From contig OX419757.1 in assembly GCA_948567375.1 (NCBI GenBank), positions 68,703,836 to 68,767,835 of the forward strand: 64,000 nt of DNA, in the 5' to 3' direction. Source of the stretch: Lunularia cruciata. Its lineage: Eukaryota > Streptophyta > Marchantiopsida > Lunulariales > Lunulariaceae. The notes under the pieces were generated by a model. That model saw nothing but the letters and a program-made list of their open reading frames with translations. It did not search any database and was not told where the DNA came from. This document shows, piece by piece, positions 24,652-37,404 of this stretch. How positions within the stretch are numbered: position 1 is the stretch's first letter; each line of letters begins with the position of its first letter. A program made the translations under genes and the position numbers.

Positions 24652-25906
24652 CTGAAAAGAGGAAAAAGGTGACAACAATCTCATGAGATGTGATAAAAGG
24701 TGTATCCTTAATAGATGCTGTGCGCAGCAAGTACTTTACGTGTTAAAGGCATGAAGAACCCGACAAAGCCAAGCTAGAAAAATAAACAAAATGCCAGGAC
24801 ATTCTGGAGTTCGAGCACGAGAATGGACCAAAGCGGAACATCTGAAATTTACGCAGAGGCAAATGGAGAACAATCACCAGTTGCGTTCCAGGCTTCACGT
24901 GCCATTATGCTCATATTAAACCGATCTCCTGATAAACTCTTGCTCGCCCCTTTGTTCTGCTTCTCAGCTGTCTCTCTGCCGGTGTTGTGGAATTTGTCTT
25001 GTCGTCGCCGTTCCTTCATTCACGGCGTTCACACTCTTAATAACGCTGCAACACCTGACAACCCAATCTTCGGAAACTCTTCACATTTGTCTTCTCGACG
25101 AGCTACAGAAAAATCTAGAGCAGTCTGTTTACCTAGTGCACAAAGATAACCTGTTGGGAAGACGTTAACAAGGTGATTTGTCCCTACCGTATTTCTTCAA
25201 GGTGGAACGGTAGCACCGTTGTCTAGATGGGCCTAACTTTCACATCCATACGGATTGGTGGTTGACAAGCAAATTGTGGAAAGGGGAGATCCGTTCAGTT
25301 TCTTGCTTCAAGAGATCGATGTTAGAGCAATTCCATGTTGATGGTAAGACGATAGTAGTGAAATTGTAAAAGTAATTGCCCACATTGTCGAGCCACAATT
25401 CAAGATTTCTGGAGCTCTATGCGAGGCGATGAGACCTCGGAAGGAGAATAAGCTTGTAGCAATCAACCAGAAATTACAAAAATGAAGTCTCATTTCAGAT
25501 TTCATAGTCGCAAACGAATAAACAGTTACTCCAAGTGAGAGACAGACAAAATGCCTGTCTGCCTGAAAGGTAGTGCTTGATTCTATGGGCTTCCATGTCC
25601 CCTCTCTCTAGTTATCCTTACAAGCCCAAAGCAGTTCACTTAGCCTTAATATTAAACAATTTCCGTCAACCTCTATTTCTACAGGTACAAGGGCCTCTGT
25701 CAGACATGTTACAATGTGACCCGGTGGACTTTGAACAGGATTGAGCTGAATCTGTTGCCTAATTAAGCATCAAGGTAGAAGGTCCGAGCTTCAAGGTCAT
25801 CATCGTTTCCAGCTTACAATCATCCGGATGTGCAGTTCAGCATCTTGACCTTAAGTCACAGCATTTTGGCTGAAAGGCCTCTCTTGCTGTGTGATTATGA
25901 TCAACA
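24652..25906. other. CDC6 upstream region and MBD-gene 3' flank
   Basis: A minus-strand frame beginning with ATG near 25,019, directly after an in-frame stop, reads MKERRRQDKFHNTGRE and on for about 56 codons. Basic and low in hydrophobics, it could be the CDC6 N-terminal exon, but no donor in it gives the needed phase. The rest (about 25.2-25.9 kb) probably contains the CDC6 promoter and the 3'UTR of the MBD gene. No other feature was recognised. Confidence 0.35.
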
Positions 25907-28325
25907 TCAAATGCTTACACCGACCCGTTCAGCAGCAGGAACGAGAGAATCAGTGGATTGCTCTGGTTTAGTAACAGCGCACAGGAGTGGCTCTTCGATA
26001 AGAGCATGAATCCCTTGTGATTCGAGGTGATCCTTTGGCTTTAAGGAATCTTCATCCTTTGTTGCATGATTTCCCACTTGGGTGTCTACCGCCTTCTCTT
26101 CCAAGTTCTGCAGTGTCGGTGTAACAACTGTGTCGTCAACCTCTAATTTCTCTTTCTTCAATGAAGTCTCTCCCTCTGCAGGCTTAATTACTTCCCCGAC
26201 AGGATCCGCTGCAACGGATTTATCTTCCACTTCACTAACACCGGCTACTAAATCGATCGTATCTACCTTCGCTTCTTCTACCAAAGGTGCATCTTTCATG
26301 ACCATATCTGTGGTATCATCGGCCAGGGTAGTGTTCTCGGGAACCAAGACTTGCTCTCCCGCGATTACCTTGACGACTATGGTTTCTGGGTCCTCGGCGG
26401 AACCCAACTTGTTAGTGGGTGGGACTGCCGCTTCCATCTCTGATACGGCTTTCTTGGGTTCATTTGTTGTCGTAGATCCTTTGGCGTCATCTTCGCCTCC
26501 GTCCTCGTCAACATTCTCTCCTTTCTTCACAGGTGTTTCGGCCGCTGTGGGACCAGAAGAAACGTTGTTTTCTTCAATAGCGCTATCAGCCTTCTCTTCT
26601 CCAGCTTCCTGCATTTCCTCCTCTTTTCCAGGAATAGCTGCAACAGTCTGCGACTTCCTACCTCTCCTTGAAGGAGTGGAACTACTTCCAGGTGATCGCA
26701 CCTCCTTCGCATCTCCCGAACTCCGTCTTGATCGCTTCTTAACGGGTTCCGTCTCCGTACTATCGCTTGACAGCCTCCCTTTAGAGCTCAGTCTAGCAGA
26801 TCGTCGTGGAGTTTCGCCTGTAAACAAAACAAAATGTTGAGCTACAATTAATTATGAAGACAAGGCGAGCAACTGGACAATCAATACCGTCACTAATTCC
26901 AAATATAAGAACGAGGTGAACTGATTGCTTAAAGTGAATTACCAGTGCTCCAATCGAAGTCCGTCGACGATGGGCCGCCCGGATGTGACTTCAGGTACTT
27001 CTCCAGCTGCTTCTTGTTCTTAATTTGTTCACCGTCAGGGGCGACGTAGATGACATCCATCCGCTTAGGCGTACCAGACTTCCGTGGAGTAACCTGCAAA
27101 CATATCGATGATCAGATATTACGCACAGAGCATCACGAACTGAAGTACGCATTTGTACATGGTTATCATATTTTTCTAAATGAGCTAAGCCACAAGTTCG
27201 ACTAGTCAGGGAGAGACCACCAGTAGAACGCCTCTTTGCCATCCGTCGAGCCACTAATGGCAAGAAACGGCAGACTGCCATAGAAACTGCGAGTGCAACA
27301 TCCCTCTATCTCTCACTTCCTCCTTCAGACTACAAAGAAATAGGACGACGAAGAAGAAAGAACTGCAAATTGAACATTCCTCCCTACTTCCGACCAACTG
27401 TGACCCTCCCAATCCAAGGCGGCGTGTTGACCATGGCACGCACTCCGGAGTGACTACAATTTCAACTCTTCATCAATACCCGGATGTGTACAATAATAGA
27501 CCCCAGGCTTCAGAATTAGGCCCAAGTAGGAAATAGTTCCAAGTTTTTCTTTTCTCCCGTATTTAAAAGAAAAAAGTGCAGCATAAACATGGTGGAAATT
27601 TCCACCAGCAGGACACCTGAGTTGCCGCACTCGCTATTCTACCAACTGCTAGACTGCGGAACAACGTGTGCTCAGACCTTCTATTAACCTAGACCTTGTG
27701 TTCTCTCCGCTTTATCCCCTTCTTCCCTCACTCCCTTCGTCCCAGAATAGTTTCAAAGATCTCTAACGTTCTTCCTTACAAGAAATATTACTTTCTTCAT
27801 CAAAGAAACATTTATTCAAGAGACGGTAGAAACGCGCCAGTTCACAGTCCATCAAATTCCAGAGCAATTATCTAGGTTCCCGTGTTTTCAGAGAGAACTA
27901 AATAAAATAAAAGACTGACAGTCTTTTACATTGCAAAGCTTGGAGCATTGTTCCTTGATAAAAATTGTGGGAGTGTAGCTCAGCGTCAACAAAGTTCCAG
28001 TTCAAATACTGCGAGCCATATGTCCCGAAACGCAGCGACAGAACAATTTATTTCACAAGCTACTCAGCTTTCTGGGCACAATACTTCCCCGTCATTCTGA
28101 GACTTTCAAAATTGACAGCTTACAGGCATAGCGAATACACTCTCCACCCACCAGAAAACGCAAAAGCACACTCAAACAAGAAAAGAAAACTTCAGCCATA
28201 ATTTGCCACCAATACGACATATGAAAGCAAATCACCTTCTTTGTCCAGCCTGCAGGAACCGAAGACTCGTCGAGGAAACCTGAGCCCATTATCCCGGAGG
28301 AGTCAAGAACCTCCGGACTAGTCAT
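25907..28325 (-). CDS. MBD10/MBD11-like methyl-CpG-binding-domain protein
   Basis: Three exons join in phase: 28325-28236, 27093-26943 and 26817-25907, giving 383 aa. Residues from about 22 to 80 form an MBD: PAGWTKK, then VTPRKSGTPKRMDVIYVAPD, KKQLEKYLKSHPGG and FDWSTGETPRRSARLS. The last motif, straight after the domain, is characteristic of Arabidopsis MBD10 and MBD11. The remaining 300 residues are acidic, Ser/Thr/Lys-rich and low complexity, with basic nuclear-localisation-like patches (KKRSRRSS, SRRGRKS). The protein is expected to be nuclear and chromatin-associated; whether it binds methylated DNA cannot be told from sequence. ATG 28325 is the first Met after an in-frame stop. Intron 1 is 1,142 bp. 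A 252-codon antisense frame over exon 3 is a shadow. Confidence 0.88.
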
Positions 28326-28599
28326 GCACCCCACCTTGTTAACCTAGGAGCGTCTCAACAATCTCAAATTGAAAACAAGAAGCGAATAGCGCGCCGCACC
28401 TACACTGGCATTTGTGAACGACTCTTGCGAAGAACAACACAGTAGAGTAAAGAACTTCTAAAGAACTAACGAATTGTCCGCTCTCGGTCTCGAGAAAAAT
28501 TGTACAGAAAAAACCGACGATGTCGACCCCTCCTCACACAATCAATCACGAGCTAAAACAATTGCAAATTGATCGCAGCAGCGAAGGTTCACAGACACT

Positions 28600-28623
28600 G
28601 AGAGAGAGAGAGAGGGAGAGAGA
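28600..28623. repeat. GA microsatellite upstream of the MBD gene
   Basis: A (GA)n run with one interruption lies about 275 bp upstream of the MBD-gene ATG, probably in its 5'UTR or core promoter. GA/CT tracts at plant transcription starts are common, and some bind BPC-type GAGA factors. Binding here is inference. Confidence 0.8.
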
Positions 28624-30729
28624 CGGGAGGAGAAGACGAGAGGAAACCAAGACACAGACTAGAAGAACGGGGGAAAGGAAGAAATCTACCTGGCACAGTA
28701 AATCCCGACAACCAGGGTAATTGAAGGGGAGACCATTGGTGCACTTGTCTTTTCCCATTAGCAAGAGTGTGAGCCCGGAGTAAATCAGGCAGTTACCCCG
28801 GTAAAACTTTTTAGACTCCCGCTTACTGGCGTGAACCGCGCGGACGTCTTTTACATCCCGTGCTCTTTAAATCTTATTCGAGCTCTATGCACGCCAGATC
28901 CAAACCAACGTTCGTCCGATCCTTCTTATTTTGCTCTGCGTCTTTCTTCGACGATGATCTGCCAACGGGAAAACCAACTGATACCAATCATGAAGCAGCT
29001 TAAGTTACTTCATCATCACGAGCAAATAAGTTTAAGTAGGCAAGTACCTACTTCCATCATCTTCTTATGCTATTGCACTCTATTCCTTCCGAAGAAGGTT
29101 GCAACATTTGTAAAGAAAGATTTGTACGAGTGTGTTGGACTCTATTTCCTTCCTAAGAAAGTCGCAACATTTGTAAAGAAAGTGTGTTGGACAGATTAGA
29201 GAGAATAGGTAATGAATGATACACGAACATGTCTTAATAATCAGTTTGGACTCATATTCTTTTCCTTTTCTTTTTGGCTAATACTACTGATCCCAAAAGT
29301 CATTATTGTTTCATACGAAATTAGTACGTGTTATATGTATTTTCTAAATGTATTCTGATTTAGAAACATTACTCTAAATCAATAATTATTATAGATGGGA
29401 GTATTTATCTTATAGAATAAACTAAGGTAATCATGCATGTTGTGTCTTAACGTTAAAAACTCATATTCACTAATTCAAATAAGTTTTTATATTTCAAAAA
29501 TTGACAGATCTTTATCCTTTACATATACAAAATTAATTTTGGTAAGAAATCAATATTTCCTATAGTATAAATTTATTTTCATAATGTGGTATGTATTCTT
29601 ATCTCACATTTAAATTAGACATAGAAATGTAATGTAATTTCTACTTAATGTCTAACATTAGTGTGATAAATTGTTTACAATCAATTTATTTTTACTTCAA
29701 AAAATAAGAGAAAAGTTCAAATAACTTTTTTTATCAATGAATTGATTCTCCGTGTGTTTGATTTTAACCATTAAATAAAAACTATGTGTAAATCTTATGT
29801 TATTTTATTATATCTTATAAATGCTCTTGTAATAACAAAGTGTTGTTCAAATTTCTAATAATGTGGTAAGAACTGATCTCTCTTACAAGGATACGATATG
29901 GAAATGACTAAAATTGCAATAAAGTGTCACCATGATGAACATCTATTGTTTTGCATTAACCTCTTGGGCCAAGTTACTCCCATAAGAGGGTAATGCTACC
30001 ACACTTTGTGCAATATAAAAAGATGATTCAAAAGTAATCAAGTTCAATATAAATCTAATCCAAATGATTCATGAATGTGATTGCACACTCATAAGATAGG
30101 TCACTTTGCCTTGGGATGAGCAGTTCAAGGTTGGTGTCATTGTATTTCTTGAGTCAATTATGTATGTCATTTGCTTTGTTGAGCTCATAGTTGTATGAGG
30201 TTAGCTCTACCCTGAAATATTATGCACTATATACTAGAATAAGTATACAAAAAGGAGGTAGGAGATTCTTGAAGGTCCTATTACTCTTAAAAAATACCAC
30301 CACAAAGTAGTATTCCACCCCTCCCAATAAGTACTACTTCATACAAGTCATGAGCAGGTTTGCATATTGTATGATACTCCTCAACATATAGTCCTTGATC
30401 TTTTAGAGCTCATAGAGGCAATGCTCTAAGCAAACATAAATGAGCTTGCTCACTCAAATGTATCTACTCCTACTTCTAGGATTCCTTAGTTTGACTTAAC
30501 CAATCCAATGACCATTCCGACAAAGTGTATATGCATACATATACAAAGACTTATCTTTGATGGTATGAACTTTGTTTATTGACAACAAAAGAATGTACCA
30601 AATGAACATGATGTACATTGTAACTAGTCTTTTTATACATGCTCTACTTGACTGCCAAAGAAATCCAATGGCTATAGTGTCCTAAAGATCTTCTAATAAA
30701 CGCATATACCTCAAAAGTAGCACCTATTG
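28624..30729. other. Transition from genic to AT-rich repeat DNA
   Basis: After about 29.2 kb composition becomes clearly AT-rich and open frames become short. No gene or named mobile element is recognised before the diverged repeat starting near 30.7 kb. The tandem duplication at 29.08-29.19 kb is listed separately. Confidence 0.5.
29077..29190. repeat. Tandem duplication of about 52-62 bp
   Basis: The block at 29077-29138 recurs at 29139-29190 with a 10-bp deletion and several substitutions. Both copies contain GCAACATTTGTAAAGAAAG. A plus-strand open frame runs through both copies, giving the duplicated peptide LPKKVATFVKK, but nothing else suggests a real gene. Confidence 0.85.
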
Positions 30730-32170
30730 GAAAGGGTGACATAGTGCTTTGTGGTGGTGGTTTCTAAGTAGGCACGGCCCATATGGAGTAGCCACCTTAA
30801 CTTCTTGTTATTTTCACAATTTGGTCTTGTAGCTAACATGCAAACACAAGACCTTTATATCATAGTCTAACTAGCTATGTATAAATTTAGGATAGATTTC
30901 ATAGTTGTAGCCCAATGTCATGGGCTATGATTATGAAATCTATCTTATCCTAACTATGAGATGAATTGTCATGTACAAAGTCTCTTGTAGCTCATTTCTT
31001 ACAAAGTCATTACTTGTTCATTCATGATCTGGTGGCCTTTATGACAAAATTCCTTCTCCTTTACATAGTTAAATAAGCTCTATGAGCTCCTTTTTATAAC
31101 TTTCAATGGTTTATCCAAAACTAAGCATTGCTTATGGAATTTGGTCATGGAATGAGCCTGTAGCTTAACTACCAATGCCTTGAGTTGGTCTTTTTTATAT
31201 AACTTTTGTTCAAGTGCATCAATCTACATCTCAAGATCCTTCAACTTTGTACGCTATGGTTGCTCAATGGCAATCTATTCCAATTATTGATGGATTTGAA
31301 TAGCATTGTGCCCTATTATTGCAAGTAGACTTGATTTTTTGTTTGTAAGAGTGATGATCTACTTTGGAGTTCCTTTAGCAACTTGTCACAAAGCTTGGCT
31401 ATCAAACTCATCTTCTTTATCTTTTTGGCATTTTAGGCTTGTCGTGAGTTCTTGCACAAAAGATTGGAAAGCCCTTTGTAATTCATGCAGAATATTTTGG
31501 TTGCAATTGTCTTGGTTCTAGCCTCCTCCAACTCTATGCGTAATGTCATAATCTCTTTGTCATATGCACATATTTGTGTTGAGCTCATTGTTTGCAGACC
31601 TTATTGTTGAAGGCAGTGACATTTGCTTGCAGGCCTCAAAGGATCACTTTGTATTGTTCCTATCATGCAAGTTCTTCCTTTTGAAATTCCTCTAGTAGAT
31701 GATAATTATTTTGGAAATCTATTTCCTTCTCTAGCTCTTGTTTGATATAGTTGATTTTATTGCAAAATAAGGCCTTATATTTCATTGTTGTTTGAGCAAG
31801 CTTATCTAGGTATTGTACAAGTGATGCTATGTCATTAATAGTAGGATCTAGCTCATGGTAGAATGGCATGAACTCATCCAAGGCCTCCATCATTAGACCA
31901 AGTTGATAGTATACATTGCCATCAACCACAAGAGAGAGTTGCTTTTGCATTTCAATCATTGTAGCTTTACTCCTTTGCATTGATGTTCTTTGTTTGCTCT
32001 TCATTAGCCAACCATTGCTCTATTGGCTGATCTTGATGATCTTCATTTTCTTTGGGTGTTGTGGCCGTATCTTTGCCCTCCTTTGTATTTTGTTTGTTAT
32101 GTAAGCATATTCTCATGGGCTCTTCCTCTTTCATCTTAAGGATGTTTGATGCCATAGGTGGTTCCAAATT
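30730..32170 (-). repeat. Diverged dispersed repeat, copy 1 (coiled-coil-like frame)
   Basis: This block is related in order and sequence to 39.1-40.6 kb. Shared landmarks include GCTCTATGAGCTCCTTTTTAT (31.08 kb) against GCTCTACAAGCTCCTTTTTGT (39.42 kb), and minus-strand frames reading MMEALDEFMPFYHELD against MMEMLENIVPFYKELN. The frame at 31663-32004 is Glu/Lys/Leu-rich and coiled-coil-like. No transposon domain is seen. It may be a decayed internal region of an unknown retroelement or a duplicated pseudogene. Confidence 0.6.
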
Positions 32171-35100
32171 TCATTCTTTGTTAATATGGTCTGGTTTGTT
32201 TGTATGATTCTCATCCAACACTATCCAAGATAAATCAGCTTTGTTACCCATGGCATTTAAAAATGAGTTTAGCATTTCTACTAATTCATTTAGTTTCTTT
32301 CTCAAGTTGGAAATAGGGACTTTCTTATCATCCTTTTATGTCATTTCATTCTTGGTTGTGACTTACTCCGACCTTGCTTTCATTTGCCATCTGAAAATGA
32401 CTATGCTTTGTCATTCAGATCTCGTACATTCATCTTTTCAAGCAACAAGGTATGAGTGAATGGATTATCACTCCTTGATCCCTTATTGTGCACCAAAGCA
32501 GCACTCTTGTGCTTGTATATGATTTAAGAACCCAAGTTTCTTGCCTCATCTATATTTCAGTGTTGTCCTTATTGCATTCACTTTCTCCTTGGCTTTTTGT
32601 TTGTCTCAATGATACATCTACTACTGGTTCATTATAGCTTTTTAGATGCCTTGGTCATGTGATAGTAATCCTCTTACAAATTTTTACAATGTTGTACAAT
32701 TTATCTACTTTGACAAACTTCCTTGTACTTGTATATTTTTTGTTAGTTGCCTCGTACTTTTCTATCTCCTTCAAGACATCAAGGTGTGAGAAGTAGTAAG
32801 GATGATGAAAATGACTTGGATACTTCTTCTTTTCCTCCTCTGTAAGAAGTTCCATATCAATGTAAAATTGAATTACAAATGGCAATTAGATTGTAAAGCC
32901 TATGTGTTCCTTTATTTCTTGGCTACTTTTTCATGAAACATCCATGCTCAACTCATTAGTTTTCTCGTATGGAAGAGTTGAAAAAAGATATGCTGGTTCA
33001 AGTTTACATAAGTTGTTTGTTTGGACTTGAAAAAATTCATGATGGTTTCTATAATGACTCGGTAGATGGGATATTTAAGGAATTTTATGTGGTAGCTATT
33101 AGTCATTTCTTCTTCTTCAAAAAAGTCATTTATTTTGGCTTTGAGTATTGGACCATGACAACCATGTTGGATGTTTATGAACATCTAACCAAATAAGGAG
33201 GTTTCATGTCCAAGAAACCATGGCCAATTATCCTTTATCTTGGTTGTAGGATTGCCTCTCTTAAATTTATTGCTTGACTCAATATGAATCTCTTCTATCA
33301 AGGAAACTTTGAGAGGTCCCAATCCCATAATAATATTCTATCTTTCTACATTTGATGTACTTGGTTTGTTGGTGTAGTCCACATTTGTAAATGTCCATCA
33401 TCTTGTTAATTATCTTGTGAAGTTCTTATTGTTTCCTCTTACCTCTCTCATCTTGCACCATTGCTACATTCTTTTGTTGTGCATTGATATGGGAAACTAC
33501 CCTACCAACACCCACACTCTCATGTAAACTCTCAAAATGCACAACCATAAAAATCAAGCTCCTACAAAAACAAGGCAATCAAAAGAAAGAATTTATAAAA
33601 ACTGGATTTGTAAAAAGTGCAGCCTTTTCATACAAGTCTTCATTTTATACATAGGGTGTAGTGTTCTATTAGTTGGTGGTTGCACTATTTGGTGAAAAGT
33701 ACTGCATTTGGCATGAAGGCACTCTAGTCAAGGCAAATGGTTTGGAATCTTGTTATTTGGTGGTGCAATCATGCCGCTTGAATGTATGCATTGATACTTG
33801 GCTACAAAAATGTATGACACTCAACATATTGCTTGCAAGCTTGTACTCTTATCCCTCACATATGAGAAGTTGTATTAGTCTTCATGATTCTTGACTTCAC
33901 ATTACCTTTTAGCTTGTAGTTACAAAGAGCATGAGGTTTGTAGCAACAAACGTTACAAAGAAATATTGTCATATGACTATGGTCACGACACAAGGACTTA
34001 CAAACCTTTGCAACAACTACAAGAGTCTTTGTTCTTGTAGGTTGGCCTATTGTAAGAGTGGTCCTATACCTTGTCCTTCAAGCCAAATACCCTTGTGGAA
34101 AAGGACATCATCATAGACATATTACAATGTTGACAAACAAATAACAAACTATCCTTTGTTTTTGTCACCAAAATACTAAATTGCACACTTTTATACCACA
34201 AATTTTAACCAACAAATATTTATGCTCTCATAAGGCATAAGTGTGTCACTACATCTCTCTTTATGATCAATAAGATAATCATGCTAGAAAAGTTACATCT
34301 TAACTTATACATTTCAAAATCAGCAGTAATATCTTTAAAAATATATTTAAAACAAATTATTTATAAAGAGGAATCAATTCACTATTTAAGATAAAGTAAT
34401 ATCTATTACTTTGTTAAGGAGATTTGATAGAATGTTTTATAGCCAACAATTATTCTTGAGTATGTTTATGTAATATATTTATATAAATGTATTACATTGA
34501 AGTGTTCCAATTATTATCATGTTATTAATTTTATTGTACAATAAACTTGATAAGCATAAATTTTATTTGTTACATTTATTTTTATCAAAATAATATAAGA
34601 AATAATTCTCTTATACCATTTAATCTAATTTATTGTAGTTTAATTCTAGCTTCAATTGTTCTTGTATGATACTATAACTAATTGAAGTTGTGGTACCAAT
34701 ACAATGGATACTTAGCTTTAATTGTCCTTATTAGGCTTTCGAAGGCACAAATAGTCTTACAAAGCTACAAAATGATGAAACAAATATAGAAGTTGAATTG
34801 ATTTGTTGATTGTGATATATTGTCATGGTTATAAAAGACCAAATTAACAAGACAAATATGAATGATAGAAGATATGAGATGGTTCAATAATTGAATAAAA
34901 TCAACTTTGGCCATATTATTTATATTTGAAATGAAACCACATTTTTAGCTTCTTTGTCCAAATTAACTTTATTATCAAGTAGCTGATTTCTTGTGGATTG
35001 AAGGTTCATCAAGCTTTTAAATTTTGAGTTTCAAGGAACATTGTCAATATGTTACTTTGATTGTGATTGCTTTGATTATGATTGATTTATCCTTGTCAAG

Positions 35101-37404
35101 GTTCTTAAGTACCTTCTAACTAAACTTTTATGACACTTTAGTGTAAGTTTCTAGAAAGTATTCAACAAGCTTTTTAGTTATTGATGTTATAGAAAAAATA
35201 TAGATAAGTGTAAAAGATTAAAAGAAGTTATGGAGATTAAACTAAATGGATTGGATTGTAAATGAGAACATGACTTCTTACTTGTCACTTATGTTGTAAA
35301 TGAGAACATGACCTGTACACTGTTGATGAGGAACTACACAAGAGTAAAAGTTTATCTATAGAAAGTACTTTGCTTGTAATATTATATGGAGCACTTTCAT
35401 TATCTTTATAATGCTTAAAATTATATTAAATATTTCAGAACTTTTAGATAATAATATGGCTAAATATTACAGTAATTCAGTATAATTTTAATACCATAAT
35501 ATTAATCAATCACATATCTTAAAAATATCTTATCAATATTATACTCAATGATTAACAATGATTGCAAATGAAAGTTTAACTCATTGAGAAAATAAGACTT
35601 GATAGAAATGAAATAGACCATATGACTCAATGCAAGTGGAATGATTATGTACTTGGTAACAACCTTATAAACCTATACTCATCATGATACTTTGTGATAA
35701 TTGCAAATGGAAGTTGAACTCAATTATGAATATGAAATGCAATGGAAATGTAGATGAAAAGATGCTGCAAATAAATATGGAAGGACGGTGAACATTACAA
35801 GAAGTACAAACTTAAAACAAGGGAAAATAAGGAGTTTTGACTATACTTAAGAAAAAGAAGTAAGAATATAGTACTTGTTTGCTTAGAGGTCTTTGGAAAA
35901 TTGGACAATTGGAAAGATATTATCTAGAAATAGTGGATGCAATGAATGTCGCAAAGTCCATAAAGAATATATCCTCAAGTTTTATCTACATATTAGATTT
36001 CACTTCAATTTAAAGTAGTATGCAATGTGTATAACAAATATCGCAAAGAATATTTACCAAAACTTATCATTTAGTTCATTGAATCAATCATTACCATTAC
36101 ATATATTCATGAGAGTATTATAATAAAGTACAATATCAAGCCAGAGTTTTAAATTCAAGTGAGGTATATTAATCATGTCAACCCTAGTAGCTAAGCATGT
36201 TTCCTTGCTCAACCTATACTCAAACAATACAATTGTATTCTAGCTTTAAGAAATGACCAAAATTGAAGCAATGAGATCATAACTCATATAATATTTTATA
36301 GTCAGCTATGATGAACATTGTGAAGTTATTCATGAATTATAATTTTCAACCCAATTTCTATATCTGCTTCTTGTCTTGACTTATCATTTGGACTTATTAC
36401 CTTATTTCCTATCATGAATATTTTGCATGAAGTCTCTTGGATCAAAATAAACATTCATTCATTGAAAGCACCAACCTTCTACTTAAACAGGTAGCCAAAG
36501 ATTCAATAATCTTTGATGCTTATAAGTACTTATCTTTTTAGTTGATTGACAACTAGATAATTAATGTTTGATTCTTGCTTGTAATACTAAACAAGTACAT
36601 CAAGTGCTTAATGTAATGCAAACAATTAACATCTAAGGAAAGAAGATTTTATGTTTATACTATATGGACCTTTAGCTCAAGTTACATATAGTTTACTTGA
36701 TAAACTACTCATGTAAAAAATGTTTATATTTCTGAGATTATCAATTCTCAAATTGAATAATTAAGATTTTCTATATCTTATGTCCCACCAAGTTCCAAGT
36801 ATTAGAGTGTTGAGATAAAAGTGTCCATGTCAGAGACTTCAGCTAGCCAATGAAATTCATCATTTTTTCTTTGAATTGTTATGTTACCAAGTAAAGTAGA
36901 TGTTTGGGACACATCTATCTTAGCTTCTACAATTCTCTTCATATACTATCTATTGTGTACTATCTTAGTTGTGTATAAACATGCTAAATCTCAATGTTTG
37001 TAACATTGAAAGTTCAACTTACTTCTTCTTGAAGTCCAAGTGCCATGAGAAGAAGTAGACAAAGAAGATACTTCTTAATCTTGTACTATTTGCAAAGGGG
37101 ATTTCATTAAAGAAATACATGTTTCTCCATACTGTAATATCCTTAGATTATTATCTTAAACTTGATCACTTGAGATAACTACCCTAAGAGAGAAAATGAG
37201 AGATGTATACTACCACATGAGAAAGGGATTTGTGATGGTTTGATGGGGCTATTTTATTTGAGAACAAAAAATTTATTTTTTTATAACTTCTATAATTTGT
37301 TTTAGAAAATCAAGTGCATAAACTCCTCAAGCTATGTTTGGATAACATTATGAATACTAAAGAACAAAAGTGATCTTGTTTACTCTAAGATGATCCAAGA
37401 TAGG
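32171..37404. other. AT-rich repeat-derived DNA without recognised genes
   Basis: Only short frames without domains are present. Low-complexity AT stretches and simple motifs dominate from about 34.1 to 37.4 kb. I see no LTRs, terminal inverted repeats or RNA genes that can be supported. Confidence 0.5.

Noticed and set aside
26082-26840. 252-codon plus-strand open frame
   Set aside because: It is antisense to the long last exon of the MBD gene, whose splice joins and domain are secure. The Ser/Thr-rich translation is a mirror of the Glu/Lys/Ala-rich sense protein.
27968-28018. tRNA-like sequence (GGGAGTGTAGCTCAG ... GTTCAAATAC)
   Set aside because: A-box and B-box-like words are present, but the spacing is too short for a tRNA, no anticodon stem can be drawn, and it lies in intron 1 of the MBD gene.
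28520-28764. 66- and 72-codon frames over the GA tract
   Set aside because: Low-complexity translation of the GA microsatellite in the MBD leader.
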